Assembly (NCBI RefSeq): GCF_016765795.1
Contig: NZ_JAESVP010000007.1
Span: 62,001 to 126,000 of the forward strand
DNA length: 64,000 bases
From: Fuscibacter oryzae
GTDB taxonomy: Bacteria; Pseudomonadota; Alphaproteobacteria; Rhodobacterales; Rhodobacteraceae
Direction: 5' to 3'
In this document: one piece after another, positions 44,379-51,841 of the stretch
Numbering within the stretch: position 1 is the first letter of the stretch
Layout of the letters: every line of letters begins with the position of its first letter
Translations under genes and position numbers: made by a program
Notes under the pieces: model-generated
Database searches by the model: none
Seen by the model: the letters and a program-made list of their open reading frames with translations, nothing else
Told to the model about the DNA's origin: nothing

Positions 44379-44975
44379 ATGACGATGCCCAGGGACATGA
44401 CCGCCGAACTGAGCGATGACGCGCTGTTGGTGCTTTATGCCAACGGCGACGGTATGGCGGCCCGTGTCCTGACGCAGCGCCTGTTGCCGGTGGTTCTGGG
44501 CTATGCCACCCGCCTTCTGGGCAACCGGGCCGAGGCCGAGGATATCGCGCAAGAGGCGATGATCCGGCTGTGGCGCATCGCGCCCGACTGGCGGCAGGGC
44601 GAGGCCAAGGTGACAAGCTGGCTGTACCGGGTTGTCACCAACCTGTGTACCGACCGGCTGCGCGCGGGGCGCAGGCGGCGGGCCGAGGCGCTGGACGATG
44701 TACCAGAGCCGGTCGATGGCGCGGTCGATGCCGAAGGGGCGATGATTGCGGCCGATCGGATGGCGGCTTTGCAGGCGGCGCTGGGCAGTCTGCCCGAACG
44801 CCAGCGACAGGCCGTGGTGCTGCGCCATATCGAGGGGCTGACCAACCCCGAGATTGCCGAGGTGCTGGGCATCGGGGTCGAGGCGGTGGAAAGCCTGACC
44901 GCGCGCGGCAAGCGGGCGCTTCAGGCGCTGCTGGCGGGGCGGCGGGAAGAGTTGGGATATGAGGAATCGGCTTGA
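44379..44975 (+). CDS. ECF-type RNA polymerase sigma factor
   Basis: A 198-residue sigma-70-family factor with region 2 (LLGNRAEAEDIAQEAMIRLWRIAPDWR, near residues 46-72) and region 4 (LPERQRQAVVLRHIEGLTNPEIAEVLGIGVEAVESLTARGKRAL, near 140-185). The two genes that follow overlap it in series, the usual layout of a sigma factor with its membrane-bound regulator. Its target promoters are unknown. Confidence 0.9.
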   Translation: MTMPRDMTAELSDDALLVLYANGDGMAARVLTQRLLPVVLGYATRLLGNRAEAEDIAQEAMIRLWRIAPDWRQGEAKVTSWLYRVVTNLCTDRLRAGRRRRAEALDDVPEPVDGAVDAEGAMIAADRMAALQAALGSLPERQRQAVVLRHIEGLTNPEIAEVLGIGVEAVESLTARGKRALQALLAGRREELGYEESA

Positions 44976-45351
44976 AATGGGGGCCGGGATGATGGGCAAA
45001 GACGATCTGGACGATCTTTTCGCAGCGGCGCGGGCCGATGGGCCGGTGCCCTCTGGTGATCTTGTCGTGCGGGTTCTGGCGGATGCGGCGGCATTGCAGC
45101 CGGGCCTTGAAGCACCACTGTCGCACGCTGTGGCACCCCGGCGCAGCCTGCTTGCGGCGGTTGCCGCGATGTTTGGCGGCGGGCCGGTGCTGGCGGGCAT
45201 GGGATCGGCGGCGGTGGCAAGCCTGATGCTGGGCTTTGCCCAACCCGCCCCGGTTTCCGCGCTGACCGCCATGATGGGGGGGCAGGCCACAACGGCCACT
45301 CCCGCGCTTGATGTCGCGACAGGCATTGATGCGCTGATTTCGGAGGAATGA
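44959..45351 (+). CDS. Small membrane protein, probable anti-sigma partner
   Basis: A 130-residue protein of unknown family. The N-terminal 60 residues are acidic and soluble (DDLDDLFAAARADGPVPSGDLVVRVLADA). One hydrophobic helix lies about residues 63-92 (LLAAVAAMF...AGMGSAAVASLMLGFA). It overlaps the sigma gene by 17 bases and the next gene by four, so all three are one unit. An anti-sigma role is inferred from place and topology only. The start could be 44959 or a later Met (44977, 44989). Confidence 0.6.
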   Translation: MRNRLEMGAGMMGKDDLDDLFAAARADGPVPSGDLVVRVLADAAALQPGLEAPLSHAVAPRRSLLAAVAAMFGGGPVLAGMGSAAVASLMLGFAQPAPVSALTAMMGGQATTATPALDVATGIDALISEE

Positions 45352-45857
45352 TGATGGTGGATGATCCTGTTGCACCGGGCAAGGTGCCCCAGCCAAAGGG
45401 CCTGGGGCTGAAAGGGCGGGGGATGCAGGTCGCGCTGGCGCTTTCTGTCACGCTGAATCTGATCGTCGCAGGCCTTGTGGGGGGCGCCATGCTGCGCGGT
45501 CCCCATGGCCCCGAGGGCAAGGACCGCGAGTTCAGCTTTGGCCCCTTTTCCGATGCGATGGAACCGGCAGAGCGCAAGGCGCTGCGCAAGGATATTTTGC
45601 AGCGCGCGCCCGGTCTGGGCCAGATGCGTCAAGAGATGCGGGCCAATATGGACAAGGTGGTGGCGGCACTGCGGGCAGAGCCATTTGATCCGGTGGCCCT
45701 GACCACCGTCATGGAGGCGCAGCAGGCCAGGCTGACGGGGCAGATCTCGGTCGGCAGTCAGGCGCTGCGCGACTTTCTTCTGACGATGGACACCGCACAT
45801 CGCCACGCCTTTGCCGACCGGCTTGAAGACCGGCTGAAGCACAAGGACAAACATTAG
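45348..45857 (+). CDS. Periplasmic heavy-metal-sensor/CpxP-like protein
   Basis: A 169-residue protein with one N-terminal membrane anchor (about residues 26-48) and a helical periplasmic domain containing an LTxxQ-type region (MEPAERKALRKDILQRAPGLGQMRQEMRAN). This matches the metal-resistance sensor (CnrX/CpxP-like) family. With the preceding membrane protein it likely sets the activity of the ECF sigma factor in response to an envelope metal or stress signal. The C-terminus is His/Lys-rich (HRHAFADRLEDRLKHKDKH). Confidence 0.8.
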   Translation: MMMVDDPVAPGKVPQPKGLGLKGRGMQVALALSVTLNLIVAGLVGGAMLRGPHGPEGKDREFSFGPFSDAMEPAERKALRKDILQRAPGLGQMRQEMRANMDKVVAALRAEPFDPVALTTVMEAQQARLTGQISVGSQALRDFLLTMDTAHRHAFADRLEDRLKHKDKH

Positions 45858-45885
45858 GGCCATAAAGCCCGATGGTGTGGCAGGA

Positions 45886-47262
45886 TCAGGCGGCGCTGCG
45901 AAAGACTGTGACGCGGTTGCGCCCGTGCGATTTGGCGTAAAGCAGCGCGCGGTCGGCATGCTCCACCACCTCGCGCGCCTGATCGACGGGCGCGCGCAGG
46001 GGGCAGGGCAGGCAGGCGGCGATGCCCACCGACACAGTGACCGGAATCGAATGCCCCTGAGGCACCGCAATCGGCAGCGCCTCGATCGAATGGCACAGCC
46101 GTTCGCCAATGGCGCGGGCATCGGCCAGACTGGCACCTGGCAGGATGGCCAGAAACTCTTCGCCCCCCATCCGGGCCAGCATATCGCCGCGCCGCAGGCT
46201 TTGGCCCATCCGCTCTGCCACCGCCACCAGAACGGCATCTCCTGCCGGGTGGCCCCAGTTGTCGTTCACCCGCTTGAACCGGTCGAGATCGACGACCAGA
46301 ACCGCGAATCCCTTGCCGTCGCGCGCGCCGTCCTGCACCGCCGTCACCAACTGCTGGTCGATATAGCGGCGGTTATAAAGGCCGGTCAGCGGATCATGCG
46401 CAGCCAGCCGCAGGCTGTCTTGAACCGAGGCGCGCCGCCGGTCTGCCGCCTGTTTCTGGCCGATCAGCCGCGACAGGCGCAACGCGGTTTCCACCGCCGA
46501 GGTTTCGGGGCCGATCAGGGCATGGGCGCCCAGATCATAGGCCATTGATGCCAAAACCTGTGTGCCCGCCGATACCAGCAGCACGAATCTGGCGTGGCAG
46601 GTGGTTGCGCGGCTTTGCAGTTCCGACATCAGGCGCAGCCCCCCCCCCGCCTCTGGCAGATCAACCTCGATCACCACGGCGTCGGGGGCGTGTCCGGGGC
46701 GAGTCAGGCAAGCCAGTGCCTCGTCCGGGGGCAGCGCTGTGATGCGGTCGCGGCAATGGGCCGAAAGGTCCCGCTTCAGCCGCAGGGCGGTTTCGGGCCG
46801 GGCGGTGATCAGTGCAACCTGGCCCTGTGGCTGAAACGATGCGGGGCCTTCCCCCAACCCCTGAAGGTATTGCCCAGTCGGGTCAGCCACCGCCAGCGCG
46901 ATATGGCGCATATGGCTACGGATCAGCGCTAACAGATGCTGGTCATCGACCGGCTTTGCCAAAACCTCATCCGCACCGGCGCGCAGATAATCGGCCCGCA
47001 GGCCAGGTGGCCCTTCATTCGCCATGATAACGACGGGCAGTTGCGCGGTGGCCGCCCGCGCCCGCAGCGCGCCGATCAGCGCAAGCCCGTCGCGCGCCGA
47101 CAGGTCGATCACCACCAGATCGGGCGTCGAGGTGCGCAACAGACCCAGCGCAATTGCCGTATCGGATGCCACGACAGGATCATAACCGGCGGCAGCCAGC
47201 TTTGCCTTCAGGACAATGCGATTCGTCGGCGCATCGTCAACAATGAGGAGTCGTCCCGTCAT
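45886..47262 (-). CDS. pleD: PleD-like response regulator diguanylate cyclase
   Basis: A 458-residue protein of REC-REC-GGDEF architecture. The first receiver (1-120) has Asp9/Asp10, phosphoacceptor Asp53 (VVIDLSARDG) and Lys103. The second receiver (about 145-270) is degenerate. The GGDEF domain has an active GGEEF motif near 372 and the product-inhibition I-site RRGD five residues before it, so feedback control by c-di-GMP is expected. It makes c-di-GMP on phosphorylation. It is convergent with the metal-sensor gene. Confidence 0.92.
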   Translation of the reverse strand: MTGRLLIVDDAPTNRIVLKAKLAAAGYDPVVASDTAIALGLLRTSTPDLVVIDLSARDGLALIGALRARAATAQLPVVIMANEGPPGLRADYLRAGADEVLAKPVDDQHLLALIRSHMRHIALAVADPTGQYLQGLGEGPASFQPQGQVALITARPETALRLKRDLSAHCRDRITALPPDEALACLTRPGHAPDAVVIEVDLPEAGGGLRLMSELQSRATTCHARFVLLVSAGTQVLASMAYDLGAHALIGPETSAVETALRLSRLIGQKQAADRRRASVQDSLRLAAHDPLTGLYNRRYIDQQLVTAVQDGARDGKGFAVLVVDLDRFKRVNDNWGHPAGDAVLVAVAERMGQSLRRGDMLARMGGEEFLAILPGASLADARAIGERLCHSIEALPIAVPQGHSIPVTVSVGIAACLPCPLRAPVDQAREVVEHADRALLYAKSHGRNRVTVFRSAA

Positions 47263-47391
47263 AAGGCCTTCGTCCGCTCCTTTGGCGCTACCTTCGACTT
47301 TGAGTGAAAAGTGGTTAAGAATTCATTTCCGAAATTCGTGCGAAAAGGGGCATGTCATGCACCACTGCGTGATCTGGCTGGGGATAAGTTG

Positions 47392-47673
47392 ATGAATGAG
47401 CGGGAGTCTGCCGAAATTGTTGCCTTGCAGGCATTGGGATGGCTGGTGTCGGACAGTGAAATGATCGGGGCCTTTCTGGGGGCGACGGGGCTGGCGCAGG
47501 GGGACATTGCCGCCCTTACGCGCGATCCGGTCTTTCTGGCGGGGGTGGTCGATTTTTGCCTGGAAAGCGACGATCGGGTGCTGACTTGCGCGGTGGCCCT
47601 TGGGGTGCGCCCCGAAGCGATTGCCCAGGCCCGCCGCGCCTTGCCAGGCGGCGGCGATCCGCACTGGACGTGA
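47392..47673 (+). CDS. DUF3572-family protein
   Basis: A 93-residue protein beginning MNERESAEIVALQALGWL and ending ARRALPGGGDPHWT, both typical of the alphaproteobacterial DUF3572 family, whose function is unknown. The start is preferred because a GGGGATAAG ribosome site precedes it; the longer frame runs into the promoter region. In this lineage the gene commonly stands next to pleD-type genes, and here they are divergent across 129 bases. Confidence 0.85.
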   Translation: MNERESAEIVALQALGWLVSDSEMIGAFLGATGLAQGDIAALTRDPVFLAGVVDFCLESDDRVLTCAVALGVRPEAIAQARRALPGGGDPHWT

Positions 47674-47716
47674 CCCGGTGGCCGCGCCATGATCTGGCGC
47701 GAACAGGAGGGGCCAG

Positions 47717-48412
47717 ATGATTGACGCGGTGATTTTCGACAAGGACGGCACGCTTTTCGATTTTCGCGCCAGTTGGGGGGCCTGGACCGAGGCGCTGATC
47801 GGTGCGCTGGTCGCACGCGGTGCAGACGCCGCGCGGCTGGAGCATCTTTTGGGCTTTGACCGCCGCTACCGCGTGTTTCGCCCCGACAGCGCGGTGATCG
47901 CCCAGACCACGCCAGAAATTGCTGATCTGGTGCATTCCGCAGTTACGGACCTGCCGATTGCAGAGCTGAACGACCTGATGAACCGGCTGGCGGCAGAGGC
48001 ACCGATGCAGCCCGCCGTGCCCTTGCGCACCGTGTTGCAGGGCCTGCGCGACCGCGGGCTTTCGCTGGGCCTTGCCACCAATGACACCGAAGTTCCGGCG
48101 CGGGCGCATCTGGATGGGGCGGGGGTGCTGGACCTGTTCGACTTTGTTGCCGGGTGCGATTCCGGCTGGGGCGGCAAGCCCGCGCCGGGGCAGCTTTTGG
48201 CGTTTTCCACTGCGGTCGGCGTGCCGCCTGAGCGGGCTGTTATGGTGGGTGACAGCTTGCATGACATTGCGGCAGGCAAGGCTGCGGGCATGGCGACGGT
48301 GGCAGTTCTGACGGGCATTGCCGAAGCGCAGGAACTGTCACCGCATGCGGATGTGGTGCTGCCCGACATTGCCTCACTGGGCGCATGGATCGACGCACGC
48401 CGGGCAATCTGA
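47717..48412 (+). CDS. HAD-superfamily hydrolase, phosphoglycolate-phosphatase-like
   Basis: A 231-residue HAD hydrolase. Motif I is FDKDGTLFDF (nucleophile Asp8, acid Asp10), motif II GLATNDTEV near 118, motif III Lys near 155 (GGKPAPGQ) and motif IV MVGDSLHDIAAGKAAG near 175. The cap resembles Gph-type phosphatases. It releases phosphate from a small phosphoester, possibly phosphoglycolate. It starts 43 bases after the DUF3572 gene. Confidence 0.87.
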   Translation: MIDAVIFDKDGTLFDFRASWGAWTEALIGALVARGADAARLEHLLGFDRRYRVFRPDSAVIAQTTPEIADLVHSAVTDLPIAELNDLMNRLAAEAPMQPAVPLRTVLQGLRDRGLSLGLATNDTEVPARAHLDGAGVLDLFDFVAGCDSGWGGKPAPGQLLAFSTAVGVPPERAVMVGDSLHDIAAGKAAGMATVAVLTGIAEAQELSPHADVVLPDIASLGAWIDARRAI

Positions 48413-48544
48413 CGTGATGGCGATCAAAAACGACAGAAATTGGTCGGAAAATCGGTAAGCGCCCGCGCGCGCTTTGCGCCATGCTTTGGCAAGCCCGCCC
48501 GAACAGGGCCGAAGACGGGGGCAAGCCCGAAGATGGAGATCAAG

Positions 48545-50104
48545 ATGACCGATGATGCAGCCACCCGCAAGCGCCGCGCCGGGGGGCGGGCGGGCAACAA
48601 GGTTCGCGCCGGAACCTCGGTTATCGACCAGATGCCGTGGCGTCTGCCGGTCAACTCTGACCGCCCGATTGAACCGATGGACGAAGACGGTGTGCAGGCG
48701 ATCCATCGCGGCACCATGCGGATTCTGAAAGACATCGGCATCGAGTTTCTGAACCCCGAAGCGGTGGCCCATCTTAAAAAGGCGGGCTGCAAAGTGGACG
48801 GCACGAATGTCCGCATGAGCGAAGACTTCGTGATGGAAATGCTGGCCCGCGCGCCCGAGACCTTTACCCTGACCCCGCGCAACCCCGAGCGCGAGCTGAT
48901 CATGGGCGGCAAATACATGCTGTTTGGCAATGTCTCGTCGCCACCCAACGCCTGGGATCTGGAGCGCGGCAAGCGATCAGGCGATTTTGAGACCTACAAG
49001 GAATTCATCAAGCTGACGCAGTATTTCAACTGCATCCATTTCGCGGGCGGCTATCCGGTGGAGCCGGTGGATATTCACCCCTCGGTCCGCCACCTTGACT
49101 GCCTTTATGAAAAGCTGGTGCTGACGGACAAGGTGGTTCACGCCTATTCGCTGGGGGCCGAGCGGGTCGAGGATGTGATGGAGATGGTCAAGATCGCCGG
49201 CGGTCTGACCGAAGAGGAGTTTCAGGCGAAGCCGAGGATGTACACCAACATCAACTCTGTCTCGCCACTGAAACACGACTATCCGATGCTGGATGGCGCG
49301 ATGCGTCTGGCCAAGCGCGGCCAGCCGGTGGTGGTGACGCCCTTCACGCTGGCAGGGGCGATGGCGCCGGTCACCATGGCGGGGGCGGTGACCCTGTCGC
49401 TGGCCGAAGCGCTGGCGGCAATTGCGCTGCTGCAATATATCGCGCCGGGGTGCCCGGTGGCGATTGGCACCTTTACATCGAACGTCGATATGAAATCGGG
49501 CGCGCCGGCCTTTGGTACGCCGGAATACATGCGCGCGACGCAGATGACCGGGCAGATGGTGCGCCATTACAAGGTGCCGATGCGGTCCTCGGGGGTTTGC
49601 GCGTCGAACGTGCCCGATGCCCAAGGCATGTGGGAAACCATGAACAGCCTGTGGGCCGCCGTGCAGTCGCGCACAAACATGGTGTATCATGCGGCGGGCT
49701 GGCTGGAGGGCGGGCTGATCGCGTCGCCCGAGAAATTCGTGATGGATTGCGAAGTGTTGCAGATGATCCAGCGGTATATGGAGCCCGCCGTCTGGGCCAC
49801 GACGGATGATGACATTGCCATTGATGCGATCCGCGAAGTGGGGGCAGGCGGCCATTACTTTGGCGTTCAGCACACGCAGGACCGCTATCAGACGGCCTTT
49901 TATCAGCCCTTCCTCGCCGATTGGCGCAATTATGAGGCGTGGCAGGCAGACGGCGCGGTCTGGACGACCGAACGCGCGCATCGCCTGTATAAGCAGATCC
50001 TGGCCGAGTTCGAGGCCCCGGCGATGAACGGCGACCATCAGGAAGAGCTGCGCCAGTTCGTGGCGCGCAGGAAACAGGAAGGCGGCGCGCCGACCGATTT
50101 CTAA
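48545..50104 (+). CDS. MttB-family (trimethylamine methyltransferase-like) protein
   Basis: A 519-residue corrinoid-dependent methyltransferase-family protein. The frame is open throughout, with no in-frame TAG, so it is a non-pyrrolysine member; characterised ones act on glycine betaine or other quaternary amines. Segments typical of the family are GTMRILKDIGIEFLNPEAVAHLKKAGC near 45 and IGTFTSNVDMKSGAPAFGTPEY near 325. No corrinoid-protein gene is adjacent. ATG 48545 has a GGAG six bases upstream; the longer N-terminus is rich in basic residues and less likely. Confidence 0.83.
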   Translation: MTDDAATRKRRAGGRAGNKVRAGTSVIDQMPWRLPVNSDRPIEPMDEDGVQAIHRGTMRILKDIGIEFLNPEAVAHLKKAGCKVDGTNVRMSEDFVMEMLARAPETFTLTPRNPERELIMGGKYMLFGNVSSPPNAWDLERGKRSGDFETYKEFIKLTQYFNCIHFAGGYPVEPVDIHPSVRHLDCLYEKLVLTDKVVHAYSLGAERVEDVMEMVKIAGGLTEEEFQAKPRMYTNINSVSPLKHDYPMLDGAMRLAKRGQPVVVTPFTLAGAMAPVTMAGAVTLSLAEALAAIALLQYIAPGCPVAIGTFTSNVDMKSGAPAFGTPEYMRATQMTGQMVRHYKVPMRSSGVCASNVPDAQGMWETMNSLWAAVQSRTNMVYHAAGWLEGGLIASPEKFVMDCEVLQMIQRYMEPAVWATTDDDIAIDAIREVGAGGHYFGVQHTQDRYQTAFYQPFLADWRNYEAWQADGAVWTTERAHRLYKQILAEFEAPAMNGDHQEELRQFVARRKQEGGAPTDF

Positions 50105-50111
50105 GCGCAGG

Positions 50112-50160
50112 CCGGGGGCTTGCCCCCGGACCCCCAGGATACTTGGGCCAGTATGAAAGC
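50112..50160 (+). repeat. Dispersed 3'-end element, copy d (after mttB-like gene)
   Basis: Seven bases after the stop codon, a tight hairpin CCGGGGGC/GCCCCCGG with a 2-base loop is followed by ACCCCCAGGATACTTGGGCC and AGTATGAAAG. It is probably a transcript-end or processing signal; no T-run is present. Confidence 0.55.
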
Positions 50161-50175
50161 CGCAGGAAAAGCCGG

Positions 50176-51333
50176 TCAGGCCTTGGCGCTGCGGCGGGCG
50201 GTCCTTTCCAGAAGATGAATGGCCAGCCCGGCCAAAAGGCCCCAGAACGCGGCGCCGATGCCGAAAGCTGCAACGCCAGACGCGGTAATGGTGGTTGTGA
50301 CGGTGGCGGCAAAGCGGGTTTCCGGTGTGGCGAAAGCGCCGGTCAGCGCCCCGGTCAGCGGCCCAAGCAGGGCAAGCGCAACCAGTGCTGTCATCAGAGC
50401 CGGTGGCAATGCGGCCAGCAGCGGCAGGATGACCGGCCCCAGCAGGCCAAGGCATAGCCAGACCCCGGCATAGGCCAGCCCCACCTTCCAACGCTGGCTG
50501 CGGTCGGGGTGGGTGTCATCGCCAAGGCAGATGGCGGCGGTTATTGCGGCCATGCTGACGGTATGCGCGCCGAACAGGCCGGTGACCGCGCTGAGTGTGC
50601 CGGTGGTGATCAGCGCGGGGCGCACAGGCGGTTCATATCCGGCGGCGCGCAGGGTGGCAAAGCCGGGCAGGTTCTGCGAGGCCATGGTGACCAGATAAAG
50701 CGGCAGGCCAAGGCCCAGCAGCGCATCGGGCCGGAAGGCGGGCGCGATGAAGGTCAGCGTTGGCAGGGGCAGCGACAGGGCGGGCAGGTTCGCGCCGCCG
50801 GTGGCGAAAGCCAGCACCAGCCCGGTTGCCAAAGCTGCCAGCACCGCCAGCGCCGGATTTTTCAGCCGCACCAGCAGAAAGACAGCGATCATCGGAAAGA
50901 TGATGGCGGGCAGGCTTTGCGCTGCCGCAGCCCCTTTCAGGCAGAAGGGCAGCAACACCCCCGCCAGCATGGCGGCGGCGATTCCATCGGGAATGAGGGC
51001 GACAAGTCGGCCCAGCGGCCGGATCAGCCCTGTCAGCGCAATCAGCACGCCCGCCAGGACAAAGGCGCCTACCGCCTCGGCCATGGTAATGCCGCTGGTG
51101 GCTGCAATCAGCGCGGCACCCGGCGTTGACCAGGCCAGCACAACCGGCACCCGCGCCCGCCATGACAACAGCGCCGATCCGACCGCTTTGGCCAGACAGA
51201 TGGCAAAGACCCAGCTGGCGGTTTGTGCGGGCGTTGCCCCGACTGCCGCCGCCGCCGACAGCACCAGCGCGATGGTTGACCCATAGCCGACCAGCGCCGC
51301 GACCAGCGCGGATGAGAAGAGAGAAAGGCGCAT
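50176..51333 (-). CDS. BenE-family benzoate/aromatic-acid transporter
   Basis: A 385-residue inner-membrane protein with about twelve hydrophobic segments, and the BenE-family features LAWSTPGAALIAA near 68, GLPLYLVTMASQNLPGFA near 210-228 and GAHTVSMAAITAAICLG near 253-269. The family is named for benzoate:H+ symport, but many members sit alone, as here, and their substrate is unknown. The start MRLSLFSSAL is chosen; the preceding 19 residues are not conserved-looking. Convergent with the MttB gene. Confidence 0.85.
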   Translation of the reverse strand: MRLSLFSSALVAALVGYGSTIALVLSAAAAVGATPAQTASWVFAICLAKAVGSALLSWRARVPVVLAWSTPGAALIAATSGITMAEAVGAFVLAGVLIALTGLIRPLGRLVALIPDGIAAAMLAGVLLPFCLKGAAAAQSLPAIIFPMIAVFLLVRLKNPALAVLAALATGLVLAFATGGANLPALSLPLPTLTFIAPAFRPDALLGLGLPLYLVTMASQNLPGFATLRAAGYEPPVRPALITTGTLSAVTGLFGAHTVSMAAITAAICLGDDTHPDRSQRWKVGLAYAGVWLCLGLLGPVILPLLAALPPALMTALVALALLGPLTGALTGAFATPETRFAATVTTTITASGVAAFGIGAAFWGLLAGLAIHLLERTARRSAKA

Positions 51334-51426
51334 GTTATCTCCGGCACGGGTCGTTGCCCGGACTATCGGGGTGCGACAGGCGGGATGCAAGCCGGGTCAA
51401 GCGCGGGCTGGCCGAAGGGGGAGGGC

Positions 51427-51460
51427 GCGGCGGTCTCAGGGAGGAGGAGGAGACCGCCGC
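51427..51460 (-). ncRNA. CcsR-like hairpin 1 (most distal)
   Basis: A perfect 11-bp stem GCGGCGGTCTC/GAGACCGCCGC with the 12-base loop. The stem is identical to that of hairpin 6, and the neighbouring bases are also alike. Confidence 0.85.
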
Positions 51461-51469
51461 ATATCAGAC

Positions 51470-51493
51470 CGGCCCAGGGAGGAGGAGGGGCCG
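51470..51493 (-). ncRNA. CcsR-like hairpin 2
   Basis: A 6-bp stem CGGCCC/GGGCCG with the standard loop; same stem as hairpin 7. A 65-base spacer to hairpin 3 contains a different small hairpin CGGGCC/GGCCCG at 51533-51548 without the motif. Confidence 0.8.
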
Positions 51494-51558
51494 ACCGATC
51501 CGTGTTGCGCACCCGTCATGGGGCACGACTGCCGGGCCTTGCGGCCCGAGAAACCTGT

Positions 51559-51590
51559 GCGGCGACCCAGGGAGGAGGAGGGGTCACCGC
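51559..51590 (-). ncRNA. CcsR-like hairpin 3
   Basis: A 10-bp stem GCGGCGACCC/GGGTCACCGC with one mismatch, and the standard 12-base loop. Confidence 0.8.
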
Positions 51591-51599
51591 AGGTCCGAC

Positions 51600-51623
51600 G
51601 CGCCCAGAGAGGAGGAGGGGCGC
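51600..51623 (-). ncRNA. CcsR-like hairpin 4 (variant loop)
   Basis: A 6-bp stem GCGCCC/GGGCGC. The loop on the - strand is CTCCTCCTCTCT, one base off the motif; the CCUCCU core is kept. Confidence 0.75.
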
Positions 51624-51634
51624 CTCGGCCATCT

Positions 51635-51662
51635 GGCCCTCCAGGGAGGAGGAGGGAGGGCC
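51635..51662 (-). ncRNA. CcsR-like hairpin 5
   Basis: An 8-bp stem GGCCCTCC/GGAGGGCC with the standard loop; the stem itself extends the purine/pyrimidine asymmetry. Confidence 0.8.
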
Positions 51663-51672
51663 GGAAGAGGGT

Positions 51673-51706
51673 GCGGCGGTCTCAGGGAGGAGGAGGAGAC
51701 CGCCGC
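51673..51706 (-). ncRNA. CcsR-like hairpin 6
   Basis: An 11-bp stem identical to hairpin 1. Together hairpins 6-7 and 1-2 form two nearly identical 70-base blocks, a recent duplication. Confidence 0.85.
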
Positions 51707-51715
51707 GTATCCGAG

Positions 51716-51740
51716 CGGCCCAGGGAGGAGGAGAGGGCCG
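51716..51740 (-). ncRNA. CcsR-like hairpin 7
   Basis: A 6-bp stem CGGCCC/GGGCCG with a 13-base loop (one extra base relative to hairpin 2). Confidence 0.8.
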
Positions 51741-51751
51741 GTCGAAGTCTA

Positions 51752-51793
51752 TAAAAAGGCGGCGACATCAGGGAGGAGGAGAGATGTCGCCGC
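51752..51793 (-). ncRNA. CcsR-like hairpin 8 with T-run
   Basis: A perfect 11-bp stem GCGGCGACATC/GATGTCGCCGC with a 13-base loop. On the - strand the stem is followed by CTTTTTAT, so this hairpin also looks like an intrinsic terminator that would separate hairpins 9-8 from 7-1. Confidence 0.8.
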
Positions 51794-51803
51794 GCCTTGC
51801 CGA

Positions 51804-51830
51804 AGGGTCCAGGGAGGAGGAGAGGACCCT
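51804..51830 (-). ncRNA. CcsR-like hairpin 9 (proximal)
   Basis: A 7-bp stem AGGGTCC/GGACCCT with a 13-base loop, starting 11 bases after the DUF1127 stop codon. Confidence 0.8.
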
Positions 51831-51841
51831 CGCCAAAGATC

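Larger units (their letters stand above)
51427..51830 (-). ncRNA. CcsR-like sRNA array of nine CCUCCUCCC hairpins
   Basis: Nine hairpins lie in 404 bases. On the - strand each loop reads CTCCTCCTCCCT (or with one extra base), containing the CCUCCUCCC motif; only hairpin 4 deviates by one base (CTCTCT at the end). Stems differ in sequence and length (6-11 bp) but always pair, so structure and loop are conserved, not the stem. The array begins 11 bases after the stop codon of a DUF1127 gene on the same strand. This is the layout of CcaF1-CcsR1-4 in Rhodobacter sphaeroides, where processed CcsR RNAs respond to oxidative and other stress; there the array has four members. The loop matches the anti-Shine-Dalgarno sequence of 16S rRNA. 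Confidence 0.88.

Noticed and set aside
48440-48545. Longer N-terminus for the MttB-like protein starting at 48440
   Set aside because: The added residues are Arg/Lys/Pro-rich with no family match, and GGAG stands at the right distance from ATG 48545.
48977-50491. 504-codon - strand frame opposite the MttB-like gene
   Set aside because: It runs through the mttB frame and past its 3' end without a ribosome site or domain; a shadow of GC-rich codon use.
51427-51830. CRISPR-like array: short repeats with varied sequence between them
   Set aside because: The repeated part is only 12-13 bases and is always the loop of a hairpin whose stem flanks it; spacing is irregular (9 to 65 bases) and there are no cas genes. 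It fits the CcsR sRNA pattern.
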